A stretch of 64,000 nt of DNA from JAHFDS01 sp964593795 (GTDB lineage Bacteria; Myxococcota_A; Polyangia; JAHFDS01), in assembly GCA_964593795.1 (NCBI GenBank), contig CAZQJC010000283.1, forward strand, positions 1 through 64,000, in the 5' to 3' direction. A model generated the notes under the pieces. It was given only the letters and a program-made list of their open reading frames with translations. It was not told where the DNA came from and did not search any database. This document shows positions 8,628 through 16,390 of the stretch, in pieces. Positions within the stretch are counted from its first letter, which is position 1, and every line of letters begins with the position of its first letter. The position numbers and the translations under genes were made by a program.

Positions 8628-9674
8628 CTAGGGGAACATCGGCGAGCCGCCGAGGCCCGCCGCCTCGGGCAGCCCGAGCGCCCGGTTCATGCACTGAATC
8701 GCCTGGCCTGACGCACCCTTGACCAGATTGTCGAGCGCGGCCATCGCGACCACGAGGCCCGCTCGACGATCCGCCGCGACGCCGAGGTGCACGAGGTTCG
8801 AGCCCCGGACGTGCGCCGTGTCGGGCGGGTGATCCACGACCTGGACGAAGGGCTCCCCCGAGAACCGCCTCCGCAGGACAGCCAGGTAGTCCGCGGTGTC
8901 CCGCGCCGGATCCGTCGGGATCGCGTAGGCCGTGGCGAGGATCCCGCGACTCATGGGCAGGAGGTGCGGCGAGAACGACACGCGCACCGCCGTGCCCGCC
9001 GCCGCGCCGAGCGCCTGCTCGATCTCCGGCGTGTGCCGGTGGGCGCCGGCCACCTTGTACGGGCGCACGCCCTCACCGGCTTCCGGGAAGTGGGTTGCGA
9101 GGGCGGGGGTGCGACCAGCCCCGGAGACCCCGCTCTTTGCGTCCACCACGAGCGGCGCCGGCTGGACGAGGCGCGCCTCGAGCAGGCCCGCGAGCGCGAG
9201 GATCGACGCCGTCGGGTAGCAGCCCGGCACGGCGACGAGCCTCGCCTTCGCGAGGCGCTCCCGCTCCAGCTCCGGCAAGCCGTAGACCGCCTCCCCGAGC
9301 AGCGCCTCGTCGGCGTGGCCGTACCACTCGCGGCAGGTCGCGGGATCCGAGAGCCGCAGATCGCCCGAGAGATCCAGCACGAGCCGCAGACCCGCCCGGA
9401 ACAGCTCGCCGGCGATCCGGCCGCTCTCGCCGTGCGGCAGCGCCACGAACGCGACGTCCGAGGCGGCCACCACGCGCGCGGCCTCGTACGGCTCGACGAC
9501 CATCGCGAGCCGGCCCTGGAGCTGCGGGAACAGGGCGTCGATGCGCTGCCCCGCGCTCTTGTGCGCGCAGAGCAGCGACAGCTCGACGTTGGGGTGTGAG
9601 AGGAGAAGGCGGAGGAGCTCCGCCCCGGTATAGCCAGAGGCGCCGACGAGAGCGACCCGAAAGGGTGCCGCCAC
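8628..9674 (-). CDS. argC: N-acetyl-gamma-glutamyl-phosphate reductase
   Basis: ArgC reduces N-acetylglutamyl-5-phosphate to the semialdehyde with NADPH, the third step of arginine synthesis. The 348-residue length is normal. The N-terminal Rossmann motif is VALVGASGYTGAELLRLL, the catalytic cysteine sits in VPGCYPT, and the conserved KSGVSGAGR and AHRHTPEIEQ segments follow. It starts with GTG, eight bases after the rpsI stop, so it is almost certainly the last main gene of the rplM-rpsI-argC transcription unit, an order I recall from other deltaproteobacteria-type genomes. Confidence 0.96.
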   Translation of the reverse strand: MAAPFRVALVGASGYTGAELLRLLLSHPNVELSLLCAHKSAGQRIDALFPQLQGRLAMVVEPYEAARVVAASDVAFVALPHGESGRIAGELFRAGLRLVLDLSGDLRLSDPATCREWYGHADEALLGEAVYGLPELERERLAKARLVAVPGCYPTASILALAGLLEARLVQPAPLVVDAKSGVSGAGRTPALATHFPEAGEGVRPYKVAGAHRHTPEIEQALGAAAGTAVRVSFSPHLLPMSRGILATAYAIPTDPARDTADYLAVLRRRFSGEPFVQVVDHPPDTAHVRGSNLVHLGVAADRRAGLVVAMAALDNLVKGASGQAIQCMNRALGLPEAAGLGGSPMFP

Positions 9675-9680
9675 CGACGA

Positions 9681-10073
9681 CTAGCGCTTGGAGAACTGGA
9701 AGCGAGCGCGCGCGCCGCGCTGGCCGTACTTCTTGCGCTCGACCTTGCGCGAGTCACGCGTCACGTAGCCGGCGCGCTTGAGCGGCGTGCGCCACTGGCC
9801 ATCGGCCTTGCAGAGCGCGCGGGTGATGCCGTGCTTGATCGCCGCGGCCTGGCCGGAGAGACCCCCGCCGCAGACGTTGACGTAGATGTCGAACTTGCCG
9901 AGCTGCTCGACGAGCTCGAGCGGCTGGTTGACGACCATGCGCGAGGTCGCGCGGCCGAAGTAGTCCTCCATCGAACGCTTGTTGATGGTGATCTTGCCGT
10001 CTCCGGCGTAGAGCCAGACGCGCGCGATGGCGCACTTGCGGCGACCCGTGGCGTAGATCTTGTCCGTCGTCAT
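9681..10073 (-). CDS. rpsI: 30S ribosomal protein S9
   Basis: This 130-residue protein matches S9 along its length: ATGRRKCAIARVWL at the start, the GGGLSGQAAAIKHGI core and the basic C-terminal tail ending ARFQFSKR, which reaches the P-site tRNA in the ribosome. The start ATG is preceded by AGAGGAACC as ribosome-binding site, 10 bases after the rplM stop. It is cotranscribed with rplM upstream and argC downstream. Confidence 0.97.
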   Translation of the reverse strand: MTTDKIYATGRRKCAIARVWLYAGDGKITINKRSMEDYFGRATSRMVVNQPLELVEQLGKFDIYVNVCGGGLSGQAAAIKHGITRALCKADGQWRTPLKRAGYVTRDSRKVERKKYGQRGARARFQFSKR

Positions 10074-10083
10074 CGTGGTTCCT

Positions 10084-10530
10084 CTAGACCGACAGCGGCT
10101 TGGGGTTCTGCGCCGCGTGGGGGTGGGTCTTGCTCGTGTAGACCTTGAGCTTCTTGTACAGGCGGCGACCGAGGGGGCCCTTCGGGAGCATGCCCCAGAC
10201 GGCGCGCTTGATGAGCTCCTCGGGCTTGTCGTCGCGCAGCGTCGCGGCGCTGCGGGTGATGAGGCCACCGGGGAAGAGGGTGTGATCGTGGTAGTCCTTG
10301 ATCTCCCACTTCTTGCCGGTCAGGTGGACCTTGTCCGCGTTGATGACGACGACGAAGTCGCCGGCGTCCGCGTGCGGCGTGTAGGTCGGGCGGTGCTTGC
10401 CCACGAGGACGCGCGCGATCTGCGTCGCGGCGCGGCCGAGGGTCTTGCCCTCGAGGTCGACGACCCACCAGCCGCGCTCGAACGTGGTCGGGTTGGCCAG
10501 CCAGGTCTTCTTGTGCTTGTTGTACGGCAT
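10084..10530 (-). CDS. rplM: 50S ribosomal protein L13
   Basis: This 148-residue L13 carries the usual GWWVVDLEGKTLGRAATQIA segment and the KVYTSKTHPHAAQNP-type C-terminus. It is an early-assembly protein of the large subunit. It leads the rplM-rpsI-argC unit and follows a promoter with a perfect TTGACA -35. Length and sequence are ordinary. Confidence 0.97.
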   Translation of the reverse strand: MPYNKHKKTWLANPTTFERGWWVVDLEGKTLGRAATQIARVLVGKHRPTYTPHADAGDFVVVINADKVHLTGKKWEIKDYHDHTLFPGGLITRSAATLRDDKPEELIKRAVWGMLPKGPLGRRLYKKLKVYTSKTHPHAAQNPKPLSV

Positions 10531-10565
10531 CGGCGTTCGGTCCTTGGGTCGACGAAAGGTTGAGA

Positions 10566-10594
10566 TCCGTACAAGGACGGGCCGAACCTGTCAA
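10566..10594 (-). promoter_or_regulatory. Promoter for rplM-rpsI-argC
   Basis: On the minus strand a perfect TTGACA (10589-10594) is followed by a 17-base spacer and TACGGA (10566-10571). It lies 35 bases before the rplM start. The -10 is a weak match to TATAAT, but the -35 and spacing fit a housekeeping sigma promoter. Confidence 0.55.
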
Positions 10595-10656
10595 GAACAA
10601 ACGCGGCTCGGCGGATCCGGGCCCCCAAAGCCGCGGGCCGGAAGTACCATGAATCC

Positions 10657-11562
10657 GTGGACCGCGGCACGATCCTGCTCGGCGACGCGGTGGCCGGCCA
10701 CCGGGAGGCGGCCGCCGCGGCCCTGCGCCGGGCCGGGTTCCGCATCGTCCCCACCTCGGACGCCGCGTCCACGCTGGCCCGGGTGCTCGAGGACCCTCCC
10801 GAGGCCCTGGTGCTCGACGCCCACGGCCCCTCGGCCGGGCTCGAGACCTGCCAGCGCATCCAGGCGGCCCTCGGGAGCCGTGCGCCGCCGGTGATCCTCG
10901 TGGCCGGCAAGGGGGACGTGGAGGCGCGCGTGGAGGCGCTGCGGGCCGGCGCGGCGGACTGCCTCGCCAAACCCTACGATCCGCTGGAGCTCGTGGCGCG
11001 CGTGGAGACGCTGCTCCGCCTGCGCCGGCTCGGCCCGGCCCAGCGCCCGGGCGAGCCGGAGCCGCGCGATCCGGCGACCGGCCTCGTGACGCCCGCGGGG
11101 CTCGAGAAGCGCCTCGGCGAGGAGCTCGCCCGCGCCGAGCAGCGCCACGAGCCCTTCGGCCTCGTGGTCATCGCGGCGGACGAGCTCAGAGCCCTGGCCG
11201 CGAGGCGCGGGGCCGACGCGGTGCAGCGAGAGCTGGGAGTCATGGCGGCCGCGCTCGGACGGGTCGCTCGCACCGGAGACACCGCGGCGCGCTGGGGCGA
11301 CGGCGAGCTCGCGCTCCTCGTGCGCGAGCTGCACCTGTTCGGCGCGGTGCCCATCGTCGAGCGCCTGTGGCGCGAGGTCCGCTCGTCGCTCTCGAGCGAG
11401 GCGGGGCCGTGCATCGGAGGCGCGTTCGTGCCGAGCCGCGAGGTGTCGGCCCACGAGGACCTCGTCCGCATGGCCGAGCTGGCGCTCGCGCGGGCCCGGC
11501 GCGAGGGCCCGGGCACCGTGTGCCTCGTGCAGGGGCTCGGGTACCTCGTGCGCCCCGGATAG
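10657..11562 (+). CDS. Response regulator with degenerate GGDEF-like output domain
   Basis: This 301-residue protein has an N-terminal receiver domain (LLGDAVAGHREAA; phospho-acceptor Asp in ALVLDAHGP; conserved Lys in CLAKPYDP) and a C-terminal domain of diguanylate-cyclase fold. The catalytic GGDEF loop reads WGDGELALLV, so the key Gly-Gly-Asp-Glu set is lost and cyclase activity is unlikely. It may act as a signalling or protein-interaction module. The GTG start is 6 bases after TACCAT (10645-10650), a -10-like box, with no Shine-Dalgarno. An ATG just upstream is out of frame. There is no adjacent histidine kinase. Confidence 0.72.
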   Translation: MDRGTILLGDAVAGHREAAAAALRRAGFRIVPTSDAASTLARVLEDPPEALVLDAHGPSAGLETCQRIQAALGSRAPPVILVAGKGDVEARVEALRAGAADCLAKPYDPLELVARVETLLRLRRLGPAQRPGEPEPRDPATGLVTPAGLEKRLGEELARAEQRHEPFGLVVIAADELRALAARRGADAVQRELGVMAAALGRVARTGDTAARWGDGELALLVRELHLFGAVPIVERLWREVRSSLSSEAGPCIGGAFVPSREVSAHEDLVRMAELALARARREGPGTVCLVQGLGYLVRPG

Positions 11563-11614
11563 CGCGCGGCTCGGGGGGCTCGGGCGCGATCGAGGTGCGC
11601 TATCCTTCCTGCCC

Positions 11615-12397
11615 ATGGTCCTGGCCTACGGCTTCGCCGAGAGCTCGTTCTCGCACGACGGCAAGAGCCGCACGGTCTACACGATGGGCGAGGGACCGGG
11701 CGTCGTGATCATGCCCGAGATGCCGGGCATCACGCCGGAGGTGGCGCGCTTCGCCATCCGCGTCGCCGACGAGGGCTACTCCGTCTTCGTGCCCCAGCTC
11801 TTCGGCGTGCCCGGCCGGCCGCTCTCCCCACGCGCCTTCCTCTCGACCTTCGGCCAGGTCTGCGTGAGCCGCGAGTTCGACCTGCTCGCCTCGGGCCGAT
11901 CGAGCCCGGTCACGGAGTGGCTGCGCGCGCTGTGTCGCGACGTGCACGCGAAGGTGGGGGGCAAGGGCGTCGGCGCCATCGGGATGTGCCTGACCGGCAA
12001 CTTCGCCCTCGCGCTCATGGTCGATCCCGTGGTGATGGCGCCGGTGCTCTCGCAGCCGTCGCTCCCGCTCGGGCTCGGCAAGAAGCGGCGCGCGGGCCTG
12101 CACCTGTCCGACCGCGATCTCGAGACCGTCCGCGCGCGGTCCCGCGCCGGTTGCTCGGTGCTCGGCCTGCGCTTCACGCACGATCCGCTGTGCCCGCCGG
12201 AGCGCTTCGCGGCGCTGCGCGACGCCCTCGGCGAGGGCTTCGAGGGCGTCGAGATCTACTCCGGACCGGGCAACGCGCACGGCATCAAGCGCACGGCGCA
12301 CTCGGTCCTGACGAACGACATCATCGACCGGCAAGGGCATCCGACCCGCGCGGCCCTCGACCGCGTGCTCGCCCTGCTCGCCGAGCGCCTGCGCTAG
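11615..12397 (+). CDS. Dienelactone hydrolase family protein
   Basis: This alpha/beta hydrolase has 260 residues. The nucleophile elbow is GMCLTGN, with cysteine in the nucleophile position as in true dienelactone hydrolases. A later Asp (RFTHDPLCPP) and His (GNAHGIKRTAH) complete a likely triad. The early MPEMPGI segment with an acidic residue also fits the family. It could hydrolyse lactones or esters in aromatic degradation, but no catabolic partner is nearby. A TATCCT -10-like box lies 8 bases before the ATG, and there is no Shine-Dalgarno. Its stop codon is the TAG inside the first copy of the inverted-repeat element that follows. Confidence 0.82.
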   Translation: MVLAYGFAESSFSHDGKSRTVYTMGEGPGVVIMPEMPGITPEVARFAIRVADEGYSVFVPQLFGVPGRPLSPRAFLSTFGQVCVSREFDLLASGRSSPVTEWLRALCRDVHAKVGGKGVGAIGMCLTGNFALALMVDPVVMAPVLSQPSLPLGLGKKRRAGLHLSDRDLETVRARSRAGCSVLGLRFTHDPLCPPERFAALRDALGEGFEGVEIYSGPGNAHGIKRTAHSVLTNDIIDRQGHPTRAALDRVLALLAERLR

Positions 12398-12595
12398 TAC
12401 CTCGCCACAGTGAAGAGGATGGCTTCGAGCTCTGGAGGAACGCTGTGGCCAGGTACTACGTGGCGGGCCGCCGGGCCGCCCCAAGGCACGCCACAGGGAC
12501 CCGCGCAGCCCGGAGGGCGGAGCGGGAGAAAACAGCTAGTACCTCGCCCCGCCACCTCCCGCCAACCGATCAAAACCCCTGTGGCGAGGTACTAG
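12394..12595. repeat. Nested inverted-repeat cluster, four copies of a 13-17 bp element
   Basis: CTAGTACCTCGCCACAG occurs at 12394-12410 and its exact reverse complement at 12579-12595. Two inner copies are present: an inverted one with one mismatch over 16 bases at 12443-12458, and a direct one identical over 13 bases at 12536-12548. The result is two adjacent palindromic units of about 65 and 60 bases, which together form one 202-base unit with 17-bp ends. The left end contains the stop codon of the hydrolase gene. The layout resembles REP or MITE-type elements; no transposase is present. Confidence 0.85.
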
Positions 12596-12714
12596 TGCTC
12601 CGGCCGCGGGGATCAGCACACCGCGGGTGAGGCACCGGTAGAACGCGCGAAGGGCCCGAGAGCCGTCCGATGGACGACCTCGAGCCCTCGCTTGCCGAGC
12701 GGCCTTGCAGCGGC
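12596..12714. other. Short spacer after the repeat cluster
   Basis: About 120 bases lie between the repeat cluster and the stop of the next, minus-strand gene. I see no gene, strong hairpin or promoter. Together with the repeat cluster it makes up the 317-base gap after the hydrolase. Confidence 0.5.
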
Positions 12715-13941
12715 TCAGCCCCAGACCTCGCAGCCCGGGCGGCCGGTCGGGCACTCGTCGCCGCAGCAGAGCTGCGGGGCAGAGCCCTCACACGAGAAGT
12801 GCCGGGGAGTGGCGCAGCCCAGCGAGCCGCCTGCGCCCCCCGCACCGGGCGCCGCGCCGCCCGCGCCGCTGGAGCCGCCCACGCCCCCGCTCGTCGGCGT
12901 AGGCGTCGTGCCAGTGCCGGTGGGCGCGGTCGGCATTCCCGTGCGGCGGCAGCCAGGCGCCCGCGCGTTGCAGCTGCACTTGCCTCCGTTCTTCACGTCA
13001 CCGTAGCCGGATCCCGTGCTCGAGCCGCCGCTCGCGCCGCCCGCGCCTGCGTGAGAGCCCGAGCCCGTCCCGCTGAGGGTCGCGCTGCCGTCGAAGTTGT
13101 CCTGGCACTCCCCCACAGGCGTGGGGTCTCCGCCCGCCTGGATGCACTGCTGCGCGAGCGCGAGGTTCGTGGCCTGACAGGTCGTCTTGCACTCGCTGAC
13201 GGACTTGTTGCACGCCTCGATCGCCTTCTCGGCCTCGGCGTGGTTCGAGTACACGACGCCGCCGACGATGATGACGACGCCCGCGATCGCGGCGAGGCCC
13301 AGGCAAGCGAGCGTGATCGGTGGCACCAGGCAGGGGATCGCCCAGTCGCGCTGGCCCTTGGCGCCCGGCGACGACGGATCCGCGGGCGCGAGCAGGAAGG
13401 ACACGGTCGTCGGGTCCTGGATGACCGCGTTGCCGCGCGCGCGATAGCCGCCCGGACGGGTGAGCGAGAACGAGACGGTCAGCAGGTTGCCGCGGCGCGA
13501 CTGCGGGCCGAGCTTCATGATCGAGCCGTCACGATTGGCGAAGCTGCCGTCGGGCCGCAGCTTCCAGGCGTTGAGATCCTCCTCCGCGATCACGATCGGC
13601 GGGAGCGCCTCGGAGCGGCCGCGCGCCGTGGACGTCCCCGTCAGCACCGTCTGCGTGCTGCCCCCGATGGGCGCGCCGTACTTGAGGCGCACGGTGCGCG
13701 TGCCCTCGTCGTCGCTCACCTTGATGATCCCCTGCTCGCCGCGCACGTCGTCCTTGCCCGAGATCTCCGTCAGCTCGCTGTCGTCGAGCAGCTCGGTGTC
13801 GTCGGACGGCGCGGTCGCCCCGGGCCCGCAGCCGGCGGTCGCGGTGGTGAGGGTGAACGCGAGCAGCGTGCCCTTGGCGAGGGCCTTCGAGGCGCGCAAC
13901 AGTCCGAAAAAGTCTCGCTTGGCGGTCTTCTGGGTCGTCAT
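12715..13941 (-). CDS. Predicted lipoprotein with inner hydrophobic segment and Gly/Ser-rich tail
   Basis: I do not recognise a family for this 408-residue protein. It begins with a long basic n-region and a hydrophobic stretch ending TATAGCGPG, a plausible lipobox. A globular part follows, then a strongly hydrophobic helix (ITLACLGLAAIAGVVIIVGGVV) about residue 235, a Cys-containing helical part, and a Gly/Ser/Ala/Thr-rich C-terminal linker ending in a Cys-dense motif (LCCGDECPTGRPGC). The ATG is preceded by GAGAGGAAGAG. It is divergent from another Cys-rich lipoprotein at 14296, and both carry a Lys-Asp-Asp-containing motif soon after the lipid Cys (SGKDD here, SKADD there). Confidence 0.7.
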   Translation of the reverse strand: MTTQKTAKRDFFGLLRASKALAKGTLLAFTLTTATAGCGPGATAPSDDTELLDDSELTEISGKDDVRGEQGIIKVSDDEGTRTVRLKYGAPIGGSTQTVLTGTSTARGRSEALPPIVIAEEDLNAWKLRPDGSFANRDGSIMKLGPQSRRGNLLTVSFSLTRPGGYRARGNAVIQDPTTVSFLLAPADPSSPGAKGQRDWAIPCLVPPITLACLGLAAIAGVVIIVGGVVYSNHAEAEKAIEACNKSVSECKTTCQATNLALAQQCIQAGGDPTPVGECQDNFDGSATLSGTGSGSHAGAGGASGGSSTGSGYGDVKNGGKCSCNARAPGCRRTGMPTAPTGTGTTPTPTSGGVGGSSGAGGAAPGAGGAGGSLGCATPRHFSCEGSAPQLCCGDECPTGRPGCEVWG

Positions 13942-14295
13942 GGTCTCTTCCTCTCCGTTCGGTCGTCTTGGGTTCGAATCGAGGTCGAGGGCGCCTAGAG
14001 CAACCGCCGGGCCAGCTCGGAGATCGCGCATTTTCGGGCGTTTTCACCCGATCCGGCGCCGGACGGCCGGTTTCGCCGCAGGCGCCGGCCTGCGGTGATG
14101 GCGCGCGCCATCGGCGATTCGCGCCCGCGGGGGCGCCCCGGGCCGCCGGCGTGCGGGGATCGCGCGCGCGATCCTGATCCAGATCGCGAGATTTCGGCTC
14201 GAATCGGCCTGGATCGCGTTCGGGTGAGCGGGCGGCACGCGCGTTGCTGAGGCGTCGGGCGCCGCCGACGAGCGGCATCCACCGGAGGCCTCACG
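13942..14295. other. Divergent intergenic region between two lipoprotein genes
   Basis: This 354-base gap contains several GATCGCG motifs and a perfect 14-bp palindrome (GATCGCGCGCGATC at 14158-14171). It should contain promoters for both divergent genes, but I cannot assign convincing -35/-10 pairs. A GGTTCGAATC-like string near 13970 is not part of a tRNA. Confidence 0.5.
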
Positions 14296-15060
14296 ATGCG
14301 AACGCTCACCTTGACCCTCGGCTCGCTCCTTCTCGCCCTCTTCCTCGCCCTGCCCGGCTGCGGCGCCCAGCCGCCGGCCGAGGACACGCGCGAGGAGTAC
14401 GTCGATCCCGACCAGCTGATGAGCAAGGCCGACGACCCGAACCAGAGCAAGGCCTTCTACGACTCGATCAGCCGCGTGCACTGCATCAAGGACCCGCGCA
14501 CCGGGCGGGAGAAGTCCTGCGGCAAGTGCGGCGCCGGTGAGGTCTGCGACAGCGGCTGCGGCTGTTGCACCGCAGCGCCGCCCCCGAAGCCTGCCGGCAA
14601 GGTGTGTCGTTACCTGTCGCTCGCGTGCAACGCCCAGGAAGGCGCTTGCGCGTGCCCGGCCAACCCCGAGCAGCGCGGCGGCACCCAGTACTTCGGGCCG
14701 TGCTTCGACGACCCCAAGGACTACCCGCAGGGCGACTGCGTGTGGCTGCGCCCGGGCGCGACGCCCTCCGACAAGAAGGAGCGCGCGCTGCAGTGCAACC
14801 TCAAGTACTGCATCTACAAGGTGGAGATGGACTCGGCGAGCTGCACGCGCCCGACCGACCCGGGCACCACCGCGCCAAGCGGCTACGACAAGAGCGAGTG
14901 CGGCGGCGTGAGCTGCAACGGCAGCTTCGTCCTCGGGTGCGACGTGCCGAAGACCGTCCCCTGGGAGAAGGTCTCGGACTGCGTGCCTCTCCGCCAGCCC
15001 ACCGCACGCGACCACCTCGTCGTCGAGGAGCGGCCCACCGCGGGCGCGGGTGGCGGCTGA
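14296..15060 (+). CDS. Cys-rich lipoprotein of unknown function
   Basis: This 254-residue protein has a clear lipoprotein signal (TLGSLLLALFLALPGC, lipobox LPGC) and a good GGAGG site 8 bases before the ATG. The mature part holds about 20 cysteines in short patterns (CGKCGAGEVCDSGCGCC; CACP; CGGVSCNG), suggesting a disulfide-stabilised extracytoplasmic protein. I recognise no domain. The SKADD motif near the N-terminus echoes SGKDD in the divergent neighbour. Confidence 0.75.
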   Translation: MRTLTLTLGSLLLALFLALPGCGAQPPAEDTREEYVDPDQLMSKADDPNQSKAFYDSISRVHCIKDPRTGREKSCGKCGAGEVCDSGCGCCTAAPPPKPAGKVCRYLSLACNAQEGACACPANPEQRGGTQYFGPCFDDPKDYPQGDCVWLRPGATPSDKKERALQCNLKYCIYKVEMDSASCTRPTDPGTTAPSGYDKSECGGVSCNGSFVLGCDVPKTVPWEKVSDCVPLRQPTARDHLVVEERPTAGAGGG

Positions 15061-15066
15061 CCCGCG

Positions 15067-16386
15067 TCAGCCGGTCGCGGCTTCCGTCGTGATCGTGAGC
15101 GCGCCGGCTGGGAGCTCGGCCGCCCAGCCGGCCACGCGCAGGAGCTCGCCACCGCGCGGCGTCGGTCCGTTCCAGCGCACCGTCCCCGCGTGGACGCCCA
15201 TCGCGACCTCGACGCCGGTCGAGCGAGTGGGGCGGGCCTCGAGCTCGCCCCACAGGGCCCTCGCGATTCCCACCGCACCCTCCCCGTCGTCATCGCCGAG
15301 TGGACGCACCCAGAGGGCCGCGCTGCCCGTGTCGAGCACCGACACGAAGCCCGCGGCCACGAGGCGCGCCGCCGCCAGCGGGAGGATGGCGTCGAGGTCC
15401 TCGGCCTGCCGGTCGTCGGCGTCGTCGGGCCCGCGCACGTCCAGATAGATCGCCAGGCTGCGGCGCGCCAGCGTCGCGTCGGGCGCCCGGGCCGCGCGGA
15501 GCGCCTCGAGGAGCTCGCCGACGGATGCGGTGCGGCGTGCAGGATCGGCGGCCATCGCGCGGTCGATCACCGCGTCCACGGCGAGCGGCACGCCCGGCTG
15601 CCGCGACGCCTTCGGACGCTGCGCGTGTCCGTGCAGCGCCGCGAGCACCGTCACCGAGTCCCCGGCGAACGGGAGCTGCCCCGCGAGGAGCTCGTAGGCC
15701 AGCACCGCCAGCGCGTACACGTCCGCGCGGGCGTCGACGAGCTCGCCGCGGAGCTGCTCGGGCGCCATGCAGGCGGGCGTGCCCACGGCCGCCCGCGACA
15801 CGGTCACCCCGGCCGAGGGATCCCCGAGCAGCTTGGCGATGCCGAAGTCGAGGAGCACCACGCGGCCGCCGTCGCACACGAACACGTTCGACGCCTTGAC
15901 GTCGCGGTGCACGATGTCGAGCGCGTGCGCGGCCGCGAGGGCGCTCGCGACCGGGCCGAGGATCCCGAGCGCCTCGTCGAGCGACAGCCTCCCGCGCGCG
16001 GCGAGGAGCCTCCCGAGGTCCTGGCCCTCGAGCGGCTCCATCACGAGGTACGGCCGGCCGTCGGGCAGCGCCCCGAGGTCGTAGATGTCCACCACGTTCG
16101 GGTGGCGGATGCGGTTGACGGCGCGGGCCTCGGTCTCGAAGCGACGGACGAGGCCGGGGTGCGCGGCGAGCTCGGCGTGCAGGACCTTGAGCACCGCCAC
16201 GCGGCCGAGCGCCTCGTGCCGCACGCGCAGGACGGTGCCGAAACCACCGCGGCCGATCTCGGCCTCGACGAGGTAACCCGCCAGCCGCTGCCCCGGCGCG
16301 AGGAGCGGCTGCTCCGCGTCGATGGCGGTGCCGGGCGCGTGAACGAGGGTGGTCGCGAAGACGTGGTTGTCGTCGGGACCCGCCAA
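15067..16386 (-). CDS. Ser/Thr protein kinase with C-terminal cyclase-homology-like domain
   Basis: This 439-residue protein has a complete kinase domain: IGRGGFGTVLRVRH, Lys in VAVLKVLH, HRDVKASN, LLDFGIAK, CMAPEQL. After about residue 300 comes a segment resembling a class III nucleotide cyclase: an Asp-bearing first strand (AIYLDVRG), a conserved VAMGVHAGTVRW turn and a GGELLRVAGWAAELPAGALTIT helix-strand, as in cyclases where VNLAARL...G.ILVS is usual. The second metal Asp and other catalytic residues are not evident, so it is probably a regulatory remnant. The TTG start lies 4 bases after the stop of the upstream gene, so it is part of an operon. No transmembrane helix is visible. Confidence 0.8.
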   Translation of the reverse strand: MAGPDDNHVFATTLVHAPGTAIDAEQPLLAPGQRLAGYLVEAEIGRGGFGTVLRVRHEALGRVAVLKVLHAELAAHPGLVRRFETEARAVNRIRHPNVVDIYDLGALPDGRPYLVMEPLEGQDLGRLLAARGRLSLDEALGILGPVASALAAAHALDIVHRDVKASNVFVCDGGRVVLLDFGIAKLLGDPSAGVTVSRAAVGTPACMAPEQLRGELVDARADVYALAVLAYELLAGQLPFAGDSVTVLAALHGHAQRPKASRQPGVPLAVDAVIDRAMAADPARRTASVGELLEALRAARAPDATLARRSLAIYLDVRGPDDADDRQAEDLDAILPLAAARLVAAGFVSVLDTGSAALWVRPLGDDDGEGAVGIARALWGELEARPTRSTGVEVAMGVHAGTVRWNGPTPRGGELLRVAGWAAELPAGALTITTEAATG

Positions 16387-16390
16387 CCGG

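Noticed and set aside
12410..12595. A 61-codon plus-strand frame within the repeat cluster
   Set aside because: It is made of inverted-repeat sequence, has no homology I can see and no ribosome-binding site.
13960..13985. GGTTCGAATC-like string resembling a tRNA T-loop
   Set aside because: No acceptor stem, D arm or anticodon arm can be drawn around it.
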